A stretch of 5,610 nt of DNA from an uncultured Eubacteriales bacterium (GCA_948971535.1 CARFEX010000062.1:1-5610), one strand, 5' to 3'; counted from the first letter of the stretch, positions 1-5,610 are shown. The notes: a model not told the origin generated them from the letters alone. Numbers and translations: made by a program.

Positions 1-2061
1 ATTCTTTTAGGAATATCTCTCGCCAGACTAACTTTTTCTGGTGATGTGGTTTTTATTGTCGTAACATCTATTTTTGTTGTGCTAACCTCGGTTGTTTTAT
101 TGATTTGTAGAAAATGGAAATTTTTGTTGATTTTACTTGCAGTGTTTTGCCTAGGTAATGGATTATATTTTATTTGTGCACCAAGACTACAAGTAAAAGA
201 TTATGCTGAACCTGTTGTTGTGACAGGTAGGGTAAGTGATAGAATAAAAGTTGGTGAGCATTTTCAAAATATAGTTCTTGAAGATGTCACTATAAATGGA
301 GAAAAGTCCAAAAATATTTATTTATCTTATCAATTTGAAGAAAATGCTCTTTTAGAGTGTGGTGATAGAGTTGCCTTCGTAGATAGTTTGACAAGAGAAC
401 ATTACTATCAGCTTGGAGATTTTAATACTTTTGCATTTCGCAATAATATTGGATATAGAGCAAGTGTTGTTTATAATTATTGCACAATAGTAAAAGGTGG
501 GAACAGATATTTTGATGAAAATATTCGTTTAACTGTCAAGCAAAGACTTTATTCGGCTATGGATGAAAAATATGCTGGCATTTGTTATGCAATTTTGTTT
601 GGAGACAAACAGTCTTTGACTGATGATATAAAAAGTATATTTACAAGCACTGGTGTAATTCATATACTTACTGTTTCAGGCTTGCATGTTGGATTTTTGA
701 CCCTGCTTATTTTTTGGATTTTGAAGAAATGTCATGTTAATAGGTGGGTGACTCTTTTTATAACTTTATTTTTATTATTTGGTTATAATTATCTTTGTGG
801 CTTTCCTCCGTCAATGCTTCGTGCGAGTTTTATGAGCATAGTACTTTTAACCGCTCGGCTTTCGGGCAAAGAATATGACACATTATCCGCTATAGCCTTC
901 GCGGGCATAGCTGTGCTTGTTATCAATCCGTTAAGTGCTCTTGATGTTGGCTTTTTAATGAGTATTTTTTGTGTGACAAGTATTGTTCTTCTCAACGACC
1001 CTATAATGTCAGTGTTTGAAAAAGTTTTCCCAAAAAAGATTGCTGGATATCTAGCTATTTCTATTTCAGCTCAGCTTGGTATTCTGCCTTTCACTGCCTC
1101 ATTTTTTCAAAGCTTAAATGTGCTTTCTCCATTTGCTAACTTATTTATTGTGCCAATATTTGCTTTGATGTATCCATTGTTGTTTTTAATAACAGTTGTA
1201 AATTTTATATTGCCATTCATTTCGCCATGTTTGATTGTATTCCAATATATTTTGATTTTAATAGAATATATAGCAACGTTTTTTACTCAAACTTCGCTTT
1301 ATATAGACTTAGGTCAATTTAAGCTCTATGTTGTTGTATTGTATTTCTTGATATTATATTCAATAAGTTACTTTAATCTTTTTAAAGTTGTAAGCAAGCT
1401 ATTTATGGTTTCTGTACTAGTTCTTGGTTTGTCCTGTGGTGTGTTTATAGCTACAAGACCACAAGTTCGGTCGGGTGTAGACGTTGTTTTTACAGGTGGT
1501 TATAATATTGTGATAACCGACACAAGTGGCGAGCGAATTATGCTAACGCAAACCTTTATACCAAGCCTTTACAAATATCCTTCAAAATTCAATGTTGACA
1601 AAATACATGTTATAGCTGGGACTAGCCAGATTTGGAATGTCAGCATGAAAGAATTGCATAAGTATAACTATAATATTGGGTTGTGGCTTGATGAACCTTA
1701 TGATAAAGATGGATTTTTACAGGCACAGAAAAATGTAACTTACCACCTATCAGAATTTGATGTAACTTATGTTTATCATGAAGATGAGTTTTTGGGAATT
1801 TCGGTTGAATGGGATAACCATAAGTTACTATATTTAACAAGCTTTAATCTTTCTAACGCAGAAGCTTCAAAACTATTAAATGCAAAGTATGATGACTATG
1901 ATTTGGTAGTTTCACGAGGAAATGAGTTTTTGTTTTCTTGTTTTGGAAATGCTACTTTTGTCAGCTTTGATTATATTTCAATCTCTGACTATAACTATCA
2001 ACGTGACGGAAACTTACATTTTGAAATAGGTGAAACAATATATTGTAAAAGTTTAGATTAA
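1..2061 (+). CDS. comEC: ComEC/Rec2-family DNA-uptake channel protein, 5' end outside window
   Basis: This is a polytopic inner-membrane protein of the ComEC family, which carries single-stranded DNA across the membrane during natural transformation. The frame is open from base 1 (first codons read ILLGISLARLTFSGD, typical ComEC N-terminal membrane sequence), and the first GTG, at 46, has no Shine-Dalgarno. I therefore treat the gene as 5'-truncated by the window, with 686 residues visible against 776 in B. subtilis ComEC. Counting from base 1, there are two N-terminal helices (to about 60), a soluble OB-like DUF4131 region (about 60-165), then the Competence domain (about 190-470). The latter shows AILFGDKQSL, the signature VSGLHVG (225-231), SMLRA (271-275), NPLSALDVGF (309-318) and several membrane helices. 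The C-terminal 190 residues match the position of the metallo-beta-lactamase domain but lack HxHxDH. The family call is secure. Whether the cell is competent is unknown; no other competence gene is visible. Confidence 0.93.
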   Translation: MLLGISLARLTFSGDVVFIVVTSIFVVLTSVVLLICRKWKFLLILLAVFCLGNGLYFICAPRLQVKDYAEPVVVTGRVSDRIKVGEHFQNIVLEDVTINGEKSKNIYLSYQFEENALLECGDRVAFVDSLTREHYYQLGDFNTFAFRNNIGYRASVVYNYCTIVKGGNRYFDENIRLTVKQRLYSAMDEKYAGICYAILFGDKQSLTDDIKSIFTSTGVIHILTVSGLHVGFLTLLIFWILKKCHVNRWVTLFITLFLLFGYNYLCGFPPSMLRASFMSIVLLTARLSGKEYDTLSAIAFAGIAVLVINPLSALDVGFLMSIFCVTSIVLLNDPIMSVFEKVFPKKIAGYLAISISAQLGILPFTASFFQSLNVLSPFANLFIVPIFALMYPLLFLITVVNFILPFISPCLIVFQYILILIEYIATFFTQTSLYIDLGQFKLYVVVLYFLILYSISYFNLFKVVSKLFMVSVLVLGLSCGVFIATRPQVRSGVDVVFTGGYNIVITDTSGERIMLTQTFIPSLYKYPSKFNVDKIHVIAGTSQIWNVSMKELHKYNYNIGLWLDEPYDKDGFLQAQKNVTYHLSEFDVTYVYHEDEFLGISVEWDNHKLLYLTSFNLSNAEASKLLNAKYDDYDLVVSRGNEFLFSCFGNATFVSFDYISISDYNYQRDGNLHFEIGETIYCKSLD

Positions 2062-2097
2062 AAAAAGAACAGCCTTAAAAACAGCCGTTCTTTTTTT
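2060..2097 (+). terminator. Intrinsic terminator of comEC, overlapping the stop codon
   Basis: AAAAAAAGAAC (2060-2070) pairs perfectly with GTTCTTTTTTT (2087-2097). The stem may extend by two G-C pairs past an A-C mismatch, leaving a loop of about ten bases. The seven terminal T residues supply the U-tract. The left arm begins inside the TAA stop (2059-2061), so there is no 3' untranslated spacer. This should isolate comEC from the next gene. The A-rich left arm also gives a T-run on the other strand, but no minus-strand gene needs it here. Confidence 0.85.
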
Positions 2098-2166
2098 GTT
2101 TAATTTCAAAACATAATAAGTAGAATTATAGTTATAGCTAAATGTTATCAAGAACACTTATATTTG

Positions 2167-2193
2167 TTAACGAATATATAATTTTATCGTTAA
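2167..2193 (+). promoter_or_regulatory. TATAAT box framed by a 7-bp inverted repeat: likely promoter/operator of the amidase-like gene
   Basis: A perfect TATAAT lies at 2177-2182. It is flanked by TTAACGA (2167-2173) and TCGTTAA (2187-2193), exact reverse complements separated by 13 bp, so the arm centres are 20 bp apart (about two helical turns). A start site near 2189 would give a leader of about 17 nt containing the AGGAGGG ribosome site at 2196-2202. No good -35 hexamer lies 16-18 bp upstream of this TATAAT, so an activator or another sigma factor may be involved. A second, weaker candidate upstream is TTTCAA (2104-2109), 17 bp, TATAGT (2127-2132). The operator role is inference. Confidence 0.45.
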
Positions 2194-2205
2194 TGAGGAG
2201 GGATA

Positions 2206-3234
2206 ATGGCTAACGAAGATTTTTACATAGGTGCGAATGACGAACATGGTGTCAATCCGCCAACTGCTGGTAAGCGTACACCAGTTGTACCTGGGCTAAA
2301 TAGAGTTATATATGAAAATGAATTTAATCGTGCTGCAAAAAATGCGTTTATTGAGGCTTGTATGCGTCAAGACTTTTCGGTCTATGACGTCAAACCTGAG
2401 CTTCAAGATATTTCAATTTCGCAAAGGGTGGTTAGAATAAATAGACAAAACCTAACTTTGCTAGTAACATTTGCTTACAATGCTTTTGGAACAAGTTTCA
2501 ATACAGCATCAGGTTTTGAGGTGTTTTATTCGCCAAGAAATCCAAAGGCAACTCAAAGTCGAGAACTAGCAGAGGATATTTATGAAAGTCTTAAACAGGG
2601 CACACAGCAAAATGCAAGAGGAGTAAAAACTCTTGATGTAGGTGTACTTTCAAGTGTAAATTGTGTTTCTGCTCTTATTGAAGCAGGCTTTATGACCAAT
2701 TTGAGAGAGGCTCTTCTTATGTTAAACCCACTATTTACAACCGAAGTAGGAGAGGAGGCTTGTCAAGGAGTTTGTAAATACTTAGGAGTAAATTACATAC
2801 CTCGTGATAATTTGGCGAACTATCCATTACTTAAAAATGGTTCACGTGGCAACTTTACTTACTTATTACAATTTTTGCTCAATCAGTATGGCTACCGCTT
2901 ATCTGTGGACGGAATTTTTGGTAATGCTACTCGTGATGCAGTGATAGACTTTCAAAAGAATAACTCTCTTTCTGCAGACGGCATTGTAGGAAACAACACT
3001 TGGAAATACCTTTTAACTCTTCCAACATATCCATTGCAAAGACGTTCGTTTAGAGGAAGTTATGTTCGCTTCATGCAACAACTTCTTGAAAGCAATGGTA
3101 TTCCTGTTGGAAGCATCGATGGAATTTTTGGTGCAAATACAGAGCGTGCTGTTCGCACATTCCAACAAACCAACGGTTTATCGGTTGACGGTATAGTTGG
3201 GGCTAATACTTGGGCAAAGCTTGCTACTACTTAA
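2206..3234 (+). CDS. Amidase_3-like protein with two peptidoglycan-binding repeats, probably catalytically degenerate
   Basis: A 342-residue protein with a strong AGGAGGG site (2196-2202) just before ATG 2206. Residues about 5-197 align by eye with N-acetylmuramoyl-L-alanine amidases of the GHG..TPGKRTP type (Amidase_3, zinc enzymes that cut the lactyl-Ala bond of peptidoglycan). His14 (EHG), the TAGKRTP stretch, Glu37 (YENEFN), Arg138 (NARGVK) and Glu159 (ALIEAGFMTN, catalytic Glu position) are kept. The usual SIHANA motif, however, reads TFAYNA, so the second zinc His is Ala90. Two PG_binding_1 repeats follow (about 206-270 and 275-340), each with a DGIFG..T..AV..FQ core and a DGIVG.NTW end. 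No signal peptide or membrane helix is visible, so export or lysis-dependent release is unexplained. It stands alone between terminators. It could be a cell-wall-binding pseudoenzyme, a spore-related wall protein or a domesticated endolysin; the sequence does not decide. Confidence 0.85.
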   Translation: MANEDFYIGANDEHGVNPPTAGKRTPVVPGLNRVIYENEFNRAAKNAFIEACMRQDFSVYDVKPELQDISISQRVVRINRQNLTLLVTFAYNAFGTSFNTASGFEVFYSPRNPKATQSRELAEDIYESLKQGTQQNARGVKTLDVGVLSSVNCVSALIEAGFMTNLREALLMLNPLFTTEVGEEACQGVCKYLGVNYIPRDNLANYPLLKNGSRGNFTYLLQFLLNQYGYRLSVDGIFGNATRDAVIDFQKNNSLSADGIVGNNTWKYLLTLPTYPLQRRSFRGSYVRFMQQLLESNGIPVGSIDGIFGANTERAVRTFQQTNGLSVDGIVGANTWAKLATT

Positions 3235-3248
3235 TTTGTAGAAAAATA

Positions 3249-3280
3249 AAAAAACACTTCTATTAAAAGAAGTGTTTTTT
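3249..3280. terminator. Bidirectional intrinsic terminator between convergent genes
   Basis: AAAAAACACTTC (3249-3260) pairs perfectly with GAAGTGTTTTTT (3269-3280) around the 8-nt loop TATTAAAA. It begins 15 bases past the stop of the amidase-like gene and ends in six T. Read from the other strand, the hairpin is followed by a long T-run (complement of the A-rich 3242-3254), so it can also stop transcripts of the sufCB operon. The sufB stop lies about 107 nt away, and no better terminator is visible in between. Confidence 0.85.
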
Positions 3281-3386
3281 AGTATTAAAGTTATTAATAT
3301 CAAAATAAATTGTATTAAAATTAACCAATCTCAAAGTTAAAAGTATAAGAATTTAAAATGTTAAAAGTGCCAAATATCAAAATGAT

Positions 3387-4307
3387 TTATCCTAGCAAAA
3401 AGCCTTGAATTATTTTTTGTTCGGCATCTTCTTTGCTTAATCCTAGAGACATAAGCTTCACAAGTTGCTCACCAGCAATCTTTCCTATAGTAGCCTCATG
3501 AGATAGCAAAGCCTCGTTTTTTAGCGCTTCAATTTTGGGTACTGAAAGTATCTGAGCATTATCAAGCAAAATTCCATCACATTCAACTCGACCAAAACAT
3601 TTGTTATTTCCAACAAGGTGTGAGGTAAAACTTTGCTTTGAATTATCTCGTGCTACACTATGACTGGTTATTTGAGCACTAGAATTTTCACCTCTGAGTT
3701 GTATAATAAAGTCTGTCATAGCTATTTGATTTGATGAAGTTTGGATATTTTCTTTTACAATGAGTGAGGCGTTTTTTTCAAGACGAGCTTTAGTTTCACG
3801 TTTTGAAAAATCAACACCTCCAAGTTGCAAAGTTTCAATTTCCATTTTTGAATTTTCTTTAAGATAAATCTTTGTTTGAGGGTTAAGAATTTTATTTCCT
3901 GTTCCAATTCCGCTACCAAAATGTTTTTCGATATACCTTAGTTTACAATTTTTTCCTAACCAAAAGCTGTGCACTCCACTATGTTCACTGTCATGACAGG
4001 TTTTGTTATCAATCCCACAACCAGCAATAATAACTACATCTGCATTGTCGCCAATATAAAAATCATTGTATACAAGTTCTTTAAATTCGCCTGCAGTAAC
4101 TATAACAGGTATATGTAGGCTTTTGTTTTTCAAGCCAGCTTTAATATATACAGTCATGCCATTGTTATCAGGTTTTGGAACTATCTGTATGTCACTGGTG
4201 GAATTTTTTGAAACAATTTCACCATTTTTTCTTATGCTATAAGCTCCGAGAGGTGTAGAATGCAGGTCTGCTATTTGTTCTAACAATTTTTTATCAATCT
4301 TATTCAT
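3387..4307 (-). CDS. sufB: Short SufB/SufD-family Fe-S cluster assembly scaffold (minimal SufBC/SmsB type)
   Basis: A 306-residue cytoplasmic SufB/SufD-family protein, the scaffold on which Fe-S clusters are built when it pairs with the SufC ATPase. It is much shorter than E. coli SufB (about 495) and matches the compact form found with SufC alone in many anaerobic Clostridia and archaea, where it is expected to form a B2C2 complex. Visible family motifs are IAGCGIDN (Cys97), HSGVHSFW (His109, His113), YIEKHFGSGIGTG, ETLQLGGVD, SHSVARDNSKQSF (215-227), RVECDG (Cys243) and SHEATIGKIAGEQLVKLMSL (269-288), ending in AEQKIIQGFL. Cys243 and His270/Glu271 sit where E. coli SufB has its essential Cys405 and His433/Glu434, judged by motif order and near-equal spacing. 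ATG 4307 is one base past the sufC stop, which makes translational coupling likely. No cysteine desulfurase or SufU/SufE gene is in the window. Calling it sufD instead would be a naming difference only. Confidence 0.92.
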   Translation of the reverse strand: MNKIDKKLLEQIADLHSTPLGAYSIRKNGEIVSKNSTSDIQIVPKPDNNGMTVYIKAGLKNKSLHIPVIVTAGEFKELVYNDFYIGDNADVVIIAGCGIDNKTCHDSEHSGVHSFWLGKNCKLRYIEKHFGSGIGTGNKILNPQTKIYLKENSKMEIETLQLGGVDFSKRETKARLEKNASLIVKENIQTSSNQIAMTDFIIQLRGENSSAQITSHSVARDNSKQSFTSHLVGNNKCFGRVECDGILLDNAQILSVPKIEALKNEALLSHEATIGKIAGEQLVKLMSLGLSKEDAEQKIIQGFLLG

Positions 4308-4308
4308 C

Positions 4309-5010
4309 TTAACCTCGCAATTTTCCGCAAACGGAATTGTTAATTATTGGCATAACTTCCTTTGGAGTGCCAGTTTTTGATATTTTTCCGTCATGCATAA
4401 GAATTATTTGGTCGGCACGTTCTAGTATTTTTTGTTGATGACTAACTATGATAGTTGTTTTTTCTTCGTTCTCAAAAAGTTTTACAAGTCTTTCAAAACT
4501 CCATAAATCTATTCCTGCCTCAGGTTCGTCAAAAATATCAAGTTTGCCATTACGAACAAGACTAAGTGCAAGTTCAATTCTTTTAATTTCTCCACCAGAG
4601 AGTTTTTCATCAACATATCTATCGAGGTAGTCACGAGCGCAAAGCCCAACTTTTGAAAGAAATTCACAATTTTGTGATAAAGTGTTTTTCTGATTTGAAG
4701 CTAAGTCTAAAAGGTCTTTCACCTTTAAACCTTTAAATGTTACAGGCTTTTGAAAAGCAAAAGTGATGCCTCTATTGGCACGTTCATTGACAGCTAAATC
4801 AGAAATGTTTTCTTCTTCAAAAAATATTTCACCAGAAGATTGTCTTTCTATCCCCATAATAAGTTTTACAAGCGTTGATTTACCGCTTCCATTTTGACCT
4901 GTTATTACATAAGTCTTGCCTTTTTCAAAGTTGAGATTAATGTTTTTTAAAATTTTTTTTTGACCCTTTTCGGTTTTAATGCTATAACTAATATCTTTTA
5001 AATTTAACAT
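4309..5010 (-). CDS. sufC: SufC, ABC-type ATPase of Fe-S cluster assembly
   Basis: A 233-residue soluble ABC ATPase of the SufC family, which dimerises on the SufB/SufD scaffold and uses ATP hydrolysis to open it for cluster assembly. All nucleotide-binding elements are present: Walker A GQNGSGKST (38-46), Q-loop Gln87 in FAFQKPV, signature LSGGE (137-141), Walker B ending DIFDEPEAGIDLWS (Asp161, Glu162) and H-loop His191 in IIVSHQQKI. The KSTLVKLIMG and DEPEAGID wording, together with the adjacent sufB gene, separate it from transport ATPases; no membrane permease is nearby. Length is slightly below the roughly 250 of E. coli SufC. The start at ATG 5010 fits the usual family N-terminus (MLNLKDISYS). 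No Shine-Dalgarno precedes it, and the promoter lies immediately upstream, implying a leaderless mRNA. It is the first gene of the sufCB operon. Confidence 0.95.
   Translation of the reverse strand: MLNLKDISYSIKTEKGQKKILKNINLNFEKGKTYVITGQNGSGKSTLVKLIMGIERQSSGEIFFEEENISDLAVNERANRGITFAFQKPVTFKGLKVKDLLDLASNQKNTLSQNCEFLSKVGLCARDYLDRYVDEKLSGGEIKRIELALSLVRNGKLDIFDEPEAGIDLWSFERLVKLFENEEKTTIIVSHQQKILERADQIILMHDGKISKTGTPKEVMPIINNSVCGKLRG
4313..4316 (-). promoter_or_regulatory. Ribosome binding site of sufB inside the end of sufC
   Basis: On the minus strand GAGG (4316-4313) lies five bases before the sufB ATG (4307). It is embedded in the last codons of sufC (Arg-Gly, cga ggt, then TAA). The sequence of events is SD, sufC stop, one base, sufB ATG, which fits terminating ribosomes restarting on sufB and keeping the two subunits near equal amounts. 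Confidence 0.7.
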
Positions 5011-5016
5011 AAAATT

Positions 5017-5046
5017 ATTATAGCTTTTTAATAGAGCTTAAGTCAA
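5017..5046 (-). promoter_or_regulatory. Sigma-A promoter of sufCB, predicted to give a leaderless mRNA
   Basis: On the minus strand TTGACT (5046-5041) and TATAAT (5022-5017) are separated by 18 bp, a near-consensus vegetative promoter. Only six bases (AATTTT) lie between the -10 box and the ATG of sufC at 5010, so the usual start point 7 bases past the box falls on the A of ATG. The gap has no room for a ribosome binding site and contains no GGAG-like sequence. Confidence 0.75.
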
Positions 5047-5056
5047 TAAATTATTA

Positions 5057-5112
5057 AAGCAATTTGCATATTTTGTTGCTAAACTTGTATATAGAAAATG
5101 AAAAAATTGCTT
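5057..5112. promoter_or_regulatory. 9-bp inverted repeat between the divergent promoters, possible operator
   Basis: AAGCAATTT (5057-5065) and AAATTGCTT (5104-5112) are exact reverse complements separated by 38 bp. The left arm also overlaps a small palindrome GCAA-T-TTGC (5059-5067). The core AATTGC occurs once more at 5165-5170, just after the -10 box of the gene at 5183. The pair lies between the sufC promoter and the promoter of the small membrane protein gene, so a shared regulator could act on both. The AT-rich background makes chance a real alternative. Confidence 0.3.
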
Positions 5113-5135
5113 GTGTAAATTTCCATTCAAATTGT

Positions 5136-5164
5136 TTTACATTTTTATTTATGTTGACTATAAT
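5136..5164 (+). promoter_or_regulatory. Sigma-A promoter of the small membrane protein gene
   Basis: TTTACA (5136-5141), a 17-bp spacer and a perfect TATAAT (5159-5164). Transcription should begin near 5171, at the first base of the AAGGAGG ribosome site, giving a leader of only about 12 nt. It points away from the sufC promoter. With consensus spacing and a strong ribosome site, the gene is probably well expressed. Confidence 0.8.
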
Positions 5165-5170
5165 AATTGC

Positions 5171-5177
5171 AAGGAGG
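5171..5177 (+). promoter_or_regulatory. Strong ribosome binding site fixing the start at 5183
   Basis: AAGGAGG followed by five A residues and then ATG 5183. The same frame is open from an earlier ATG at 5111, but that start would lie upstream of the promoter's -10 box and has no ribosome site. The 24 extra residues it would add are therefore rejected. Confidence 0.9.
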
Positions 5178-5182
5178 AAAAA

Positions 5183-5503
5183 ATGGCAAACAAAACATCA
5201 AAAACATCAAAGTCAACTAAATCTTCTTCAAGCAAAAGTTCTGTTTGGGGGCTCAACAAAATCAGTATGTACACACTTGTAGCAACTGCTTTGTTGTACG
5301 TGATAGCATTAGTTCTTAGTTGTGTTGGAGTAAATTCAAAAATCGTTGGCTCTCTTCAAGGTGTTGCAACTGCAATTATGATTTGTATAGTAGCTGTGCT
5401 TGCTTGGAGATATGTTAGAGCAAAACAAGCTGTTTGGAAAGTGCTTTACATTCTTTGCTTACTCTTAGTGCTTGCAGGAATAGTAGTTCCATTAGTTATT
5501 TAA
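5183..5503 (+). CDS. Small three-helix membrane protein of unknown function
   Basis: A 106-residue protein that I do not recognise as any named family. The first 20 residues are almost entirely Lys, Ser and Thr (MANKTSKTSKSTKSSSSKSS), a basic, probably disordered tail expected to stay in the cytoplasm by the positive-inside rule. Three hydrophobic segments follow at about 29-50, 55-75 and 84-105, with short polar links; the link RYVRAKQAVWK (76-86) is basic. The protein ends right at the third helix. There is no cleavable signal peptide, enzyme motif or paired cysteine pattern. It has its own promoter, a strong ribosome site and a downstream terminator, so it is a single-gene unit divergent from sufCB. 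The full set of expression signals supports a real gene, and the function is open. Confidence 0.85.
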   Translation: MANKTSKTSKSTKSSSSKSSVWGLNKISMYTLVATALLYVIALVLSCVGVNSKIVGSLQGVATAIMICIVAVLAWRYVRAKQAVWKVLYILCLLLVLAGIVVPLVI

Positions 5504-5563
5504 TTTTAATAAAAAAAAGAGGCTTTAGTCAGTTACTTTTGAAACTAGCGAAATAAGTAAAGA

Positions 5564-5598
5564 AAAACATAGACAAAACAATCTATGTTTTCTTTTTT
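5564..5598. terminator. Intrinsic terminator downstream of the small membrane protein gene
   Basis: AAAACATAGA (5564-5573) pairs perfectly with TCTATGTTTT (5582-5591) around the loop CAAAACAA, followed by C and six T (to 5598). It lies 60 nt past the stop at 5501-5503. The minus strand also carries a T-run after the hairpin (complement of AAAGAAAAA at 5559-5567), so it could serve a convergent gene beyond the window edge. The 60 nt between stop and hairpin contain an A-run and no gene. Confidence 0.8.
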
Positions 5599-5610
5599 AC
5601 CCTTACTCTC

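Noticed and set aside
46..48. GTG at 46 as the start of comEC.
   Set aside because: The frame stays open to base 1 with ComEC-like membrane sequence, and no ribosome binding site precedes the GTG. The true start is more likely outside the window.
789..995. Minus-strand open frame inside comEC; also minus 1640-1840 (inside comEC) and plus 4448-4630 (inside sufC).
   Set aside because: These are antisense to strongly supported genes, have no ribosome binding sites and read as unlike any protein family.
2158..2187. A sporulation-type (sigma-E or sigma-K) promoter upstream of the amidase-like gene; TTATATT at 2158-2164 resembles a sigma-E -35.
   Set aside because: No matching -10 (CATACANT or CATANNNTA) lies at the required distance.
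2062..2205. Riboswitch or small RNA in the gap between comEC and the amidase-like gene.
   Set aside because: After the terminator the stretch is AT-rich, with no stable GC-containing stem or aptamer-like conserved core; only the promoter-proximal inverted repeat stands out.
3281..3386. Short direct repeats in the convergent intergenic region: AATATCAAAAT at 3296-3306 and 3373-3383, GTTAAAAGT at 3336-3344 and 3360-3368.
   Set aside because: The stretch is extremely AT-rich and the words are short, irregularly spaced and unlinked to any structure, so they are probably chance. No CRISPR-like or attachment-site layout.
5111..5182. Longer N-terminus for the small membrane protein, starting at ATG 5111.
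   Set aside because: The start would lie upstream of the promoter (5136-5164) and has no ribosome site, whereas ATG 5183 has an ideal AAGGAGG.
5511..5555. A-run followed by GAGGCTTTAG after the last gene, resembling the left arm of a second terminator.
   Set aside because: No complementary GCCTC arm follows within the window, so no hairpin can form. The supported terminator is at 5564-5598.

Overview
The window looks like chromosomal DNA of a low-GC, AT-rich Bacillota, most likely an uncultured Clostridia-like gut or anaerobic lineage. The grounds are strong AGGAGG ribosome sites, A-tract/T-tract intrinsic terminators, Clostridia-type ComEC and amidase sequences, and a two-gene SufCB iron-sulfur cassette of the minimal kind known from anaerobic Clostridia and archaea. 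The taxonomic statement is inference; there is no rRNA here.

Layout. Bases 1-2061 (+) hold a comEC-type DNA-uptake channel gene whose 5' end lies outside the window. It ends in a terminator that overlaps its stop codon. Bases 2206-3234 (+) encode a protein with an amidase_3-like domain and two C-terminal peptidoglycan-binding repeats. Its upstream region has a TATAAT box framed by a 7-bp inverted repeat. A bidirectional terminator at 3249-3280 separates it from a convergent two-gene operon on the minus strand, sufC (5010-4309) followed by a short sufB/sufD-family gene (4307-3387), with one base between them. Divergent from sufC, across about 170 bp containing two recognisable sigma-A promoters, is a small plus-strand gene (5183-5503) for a three-helix membrane protein of unknown function, followed by an intrinsic terminator near the window end.

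How the genes work together. Only sufC and sufB are clearly a functional unit, an ATPase plus scaffold for Fe-S cluster assembly. The other genes appear to be independent transcription units. The most notable points are: (i) the amidase-like protein has Ala where a zinc-binding His is expected; (ii) the ComEC C-terminal domain lacks the metallo-beta-lactamase HxHxDH motif; (iii) the sufC promoter is so close to the start codon that the mRNA is predicted to be leaderless; (iv) two inverted repeats sit at promoters and are candidate operators. I did not find a convincing wholly new multi-gene system.
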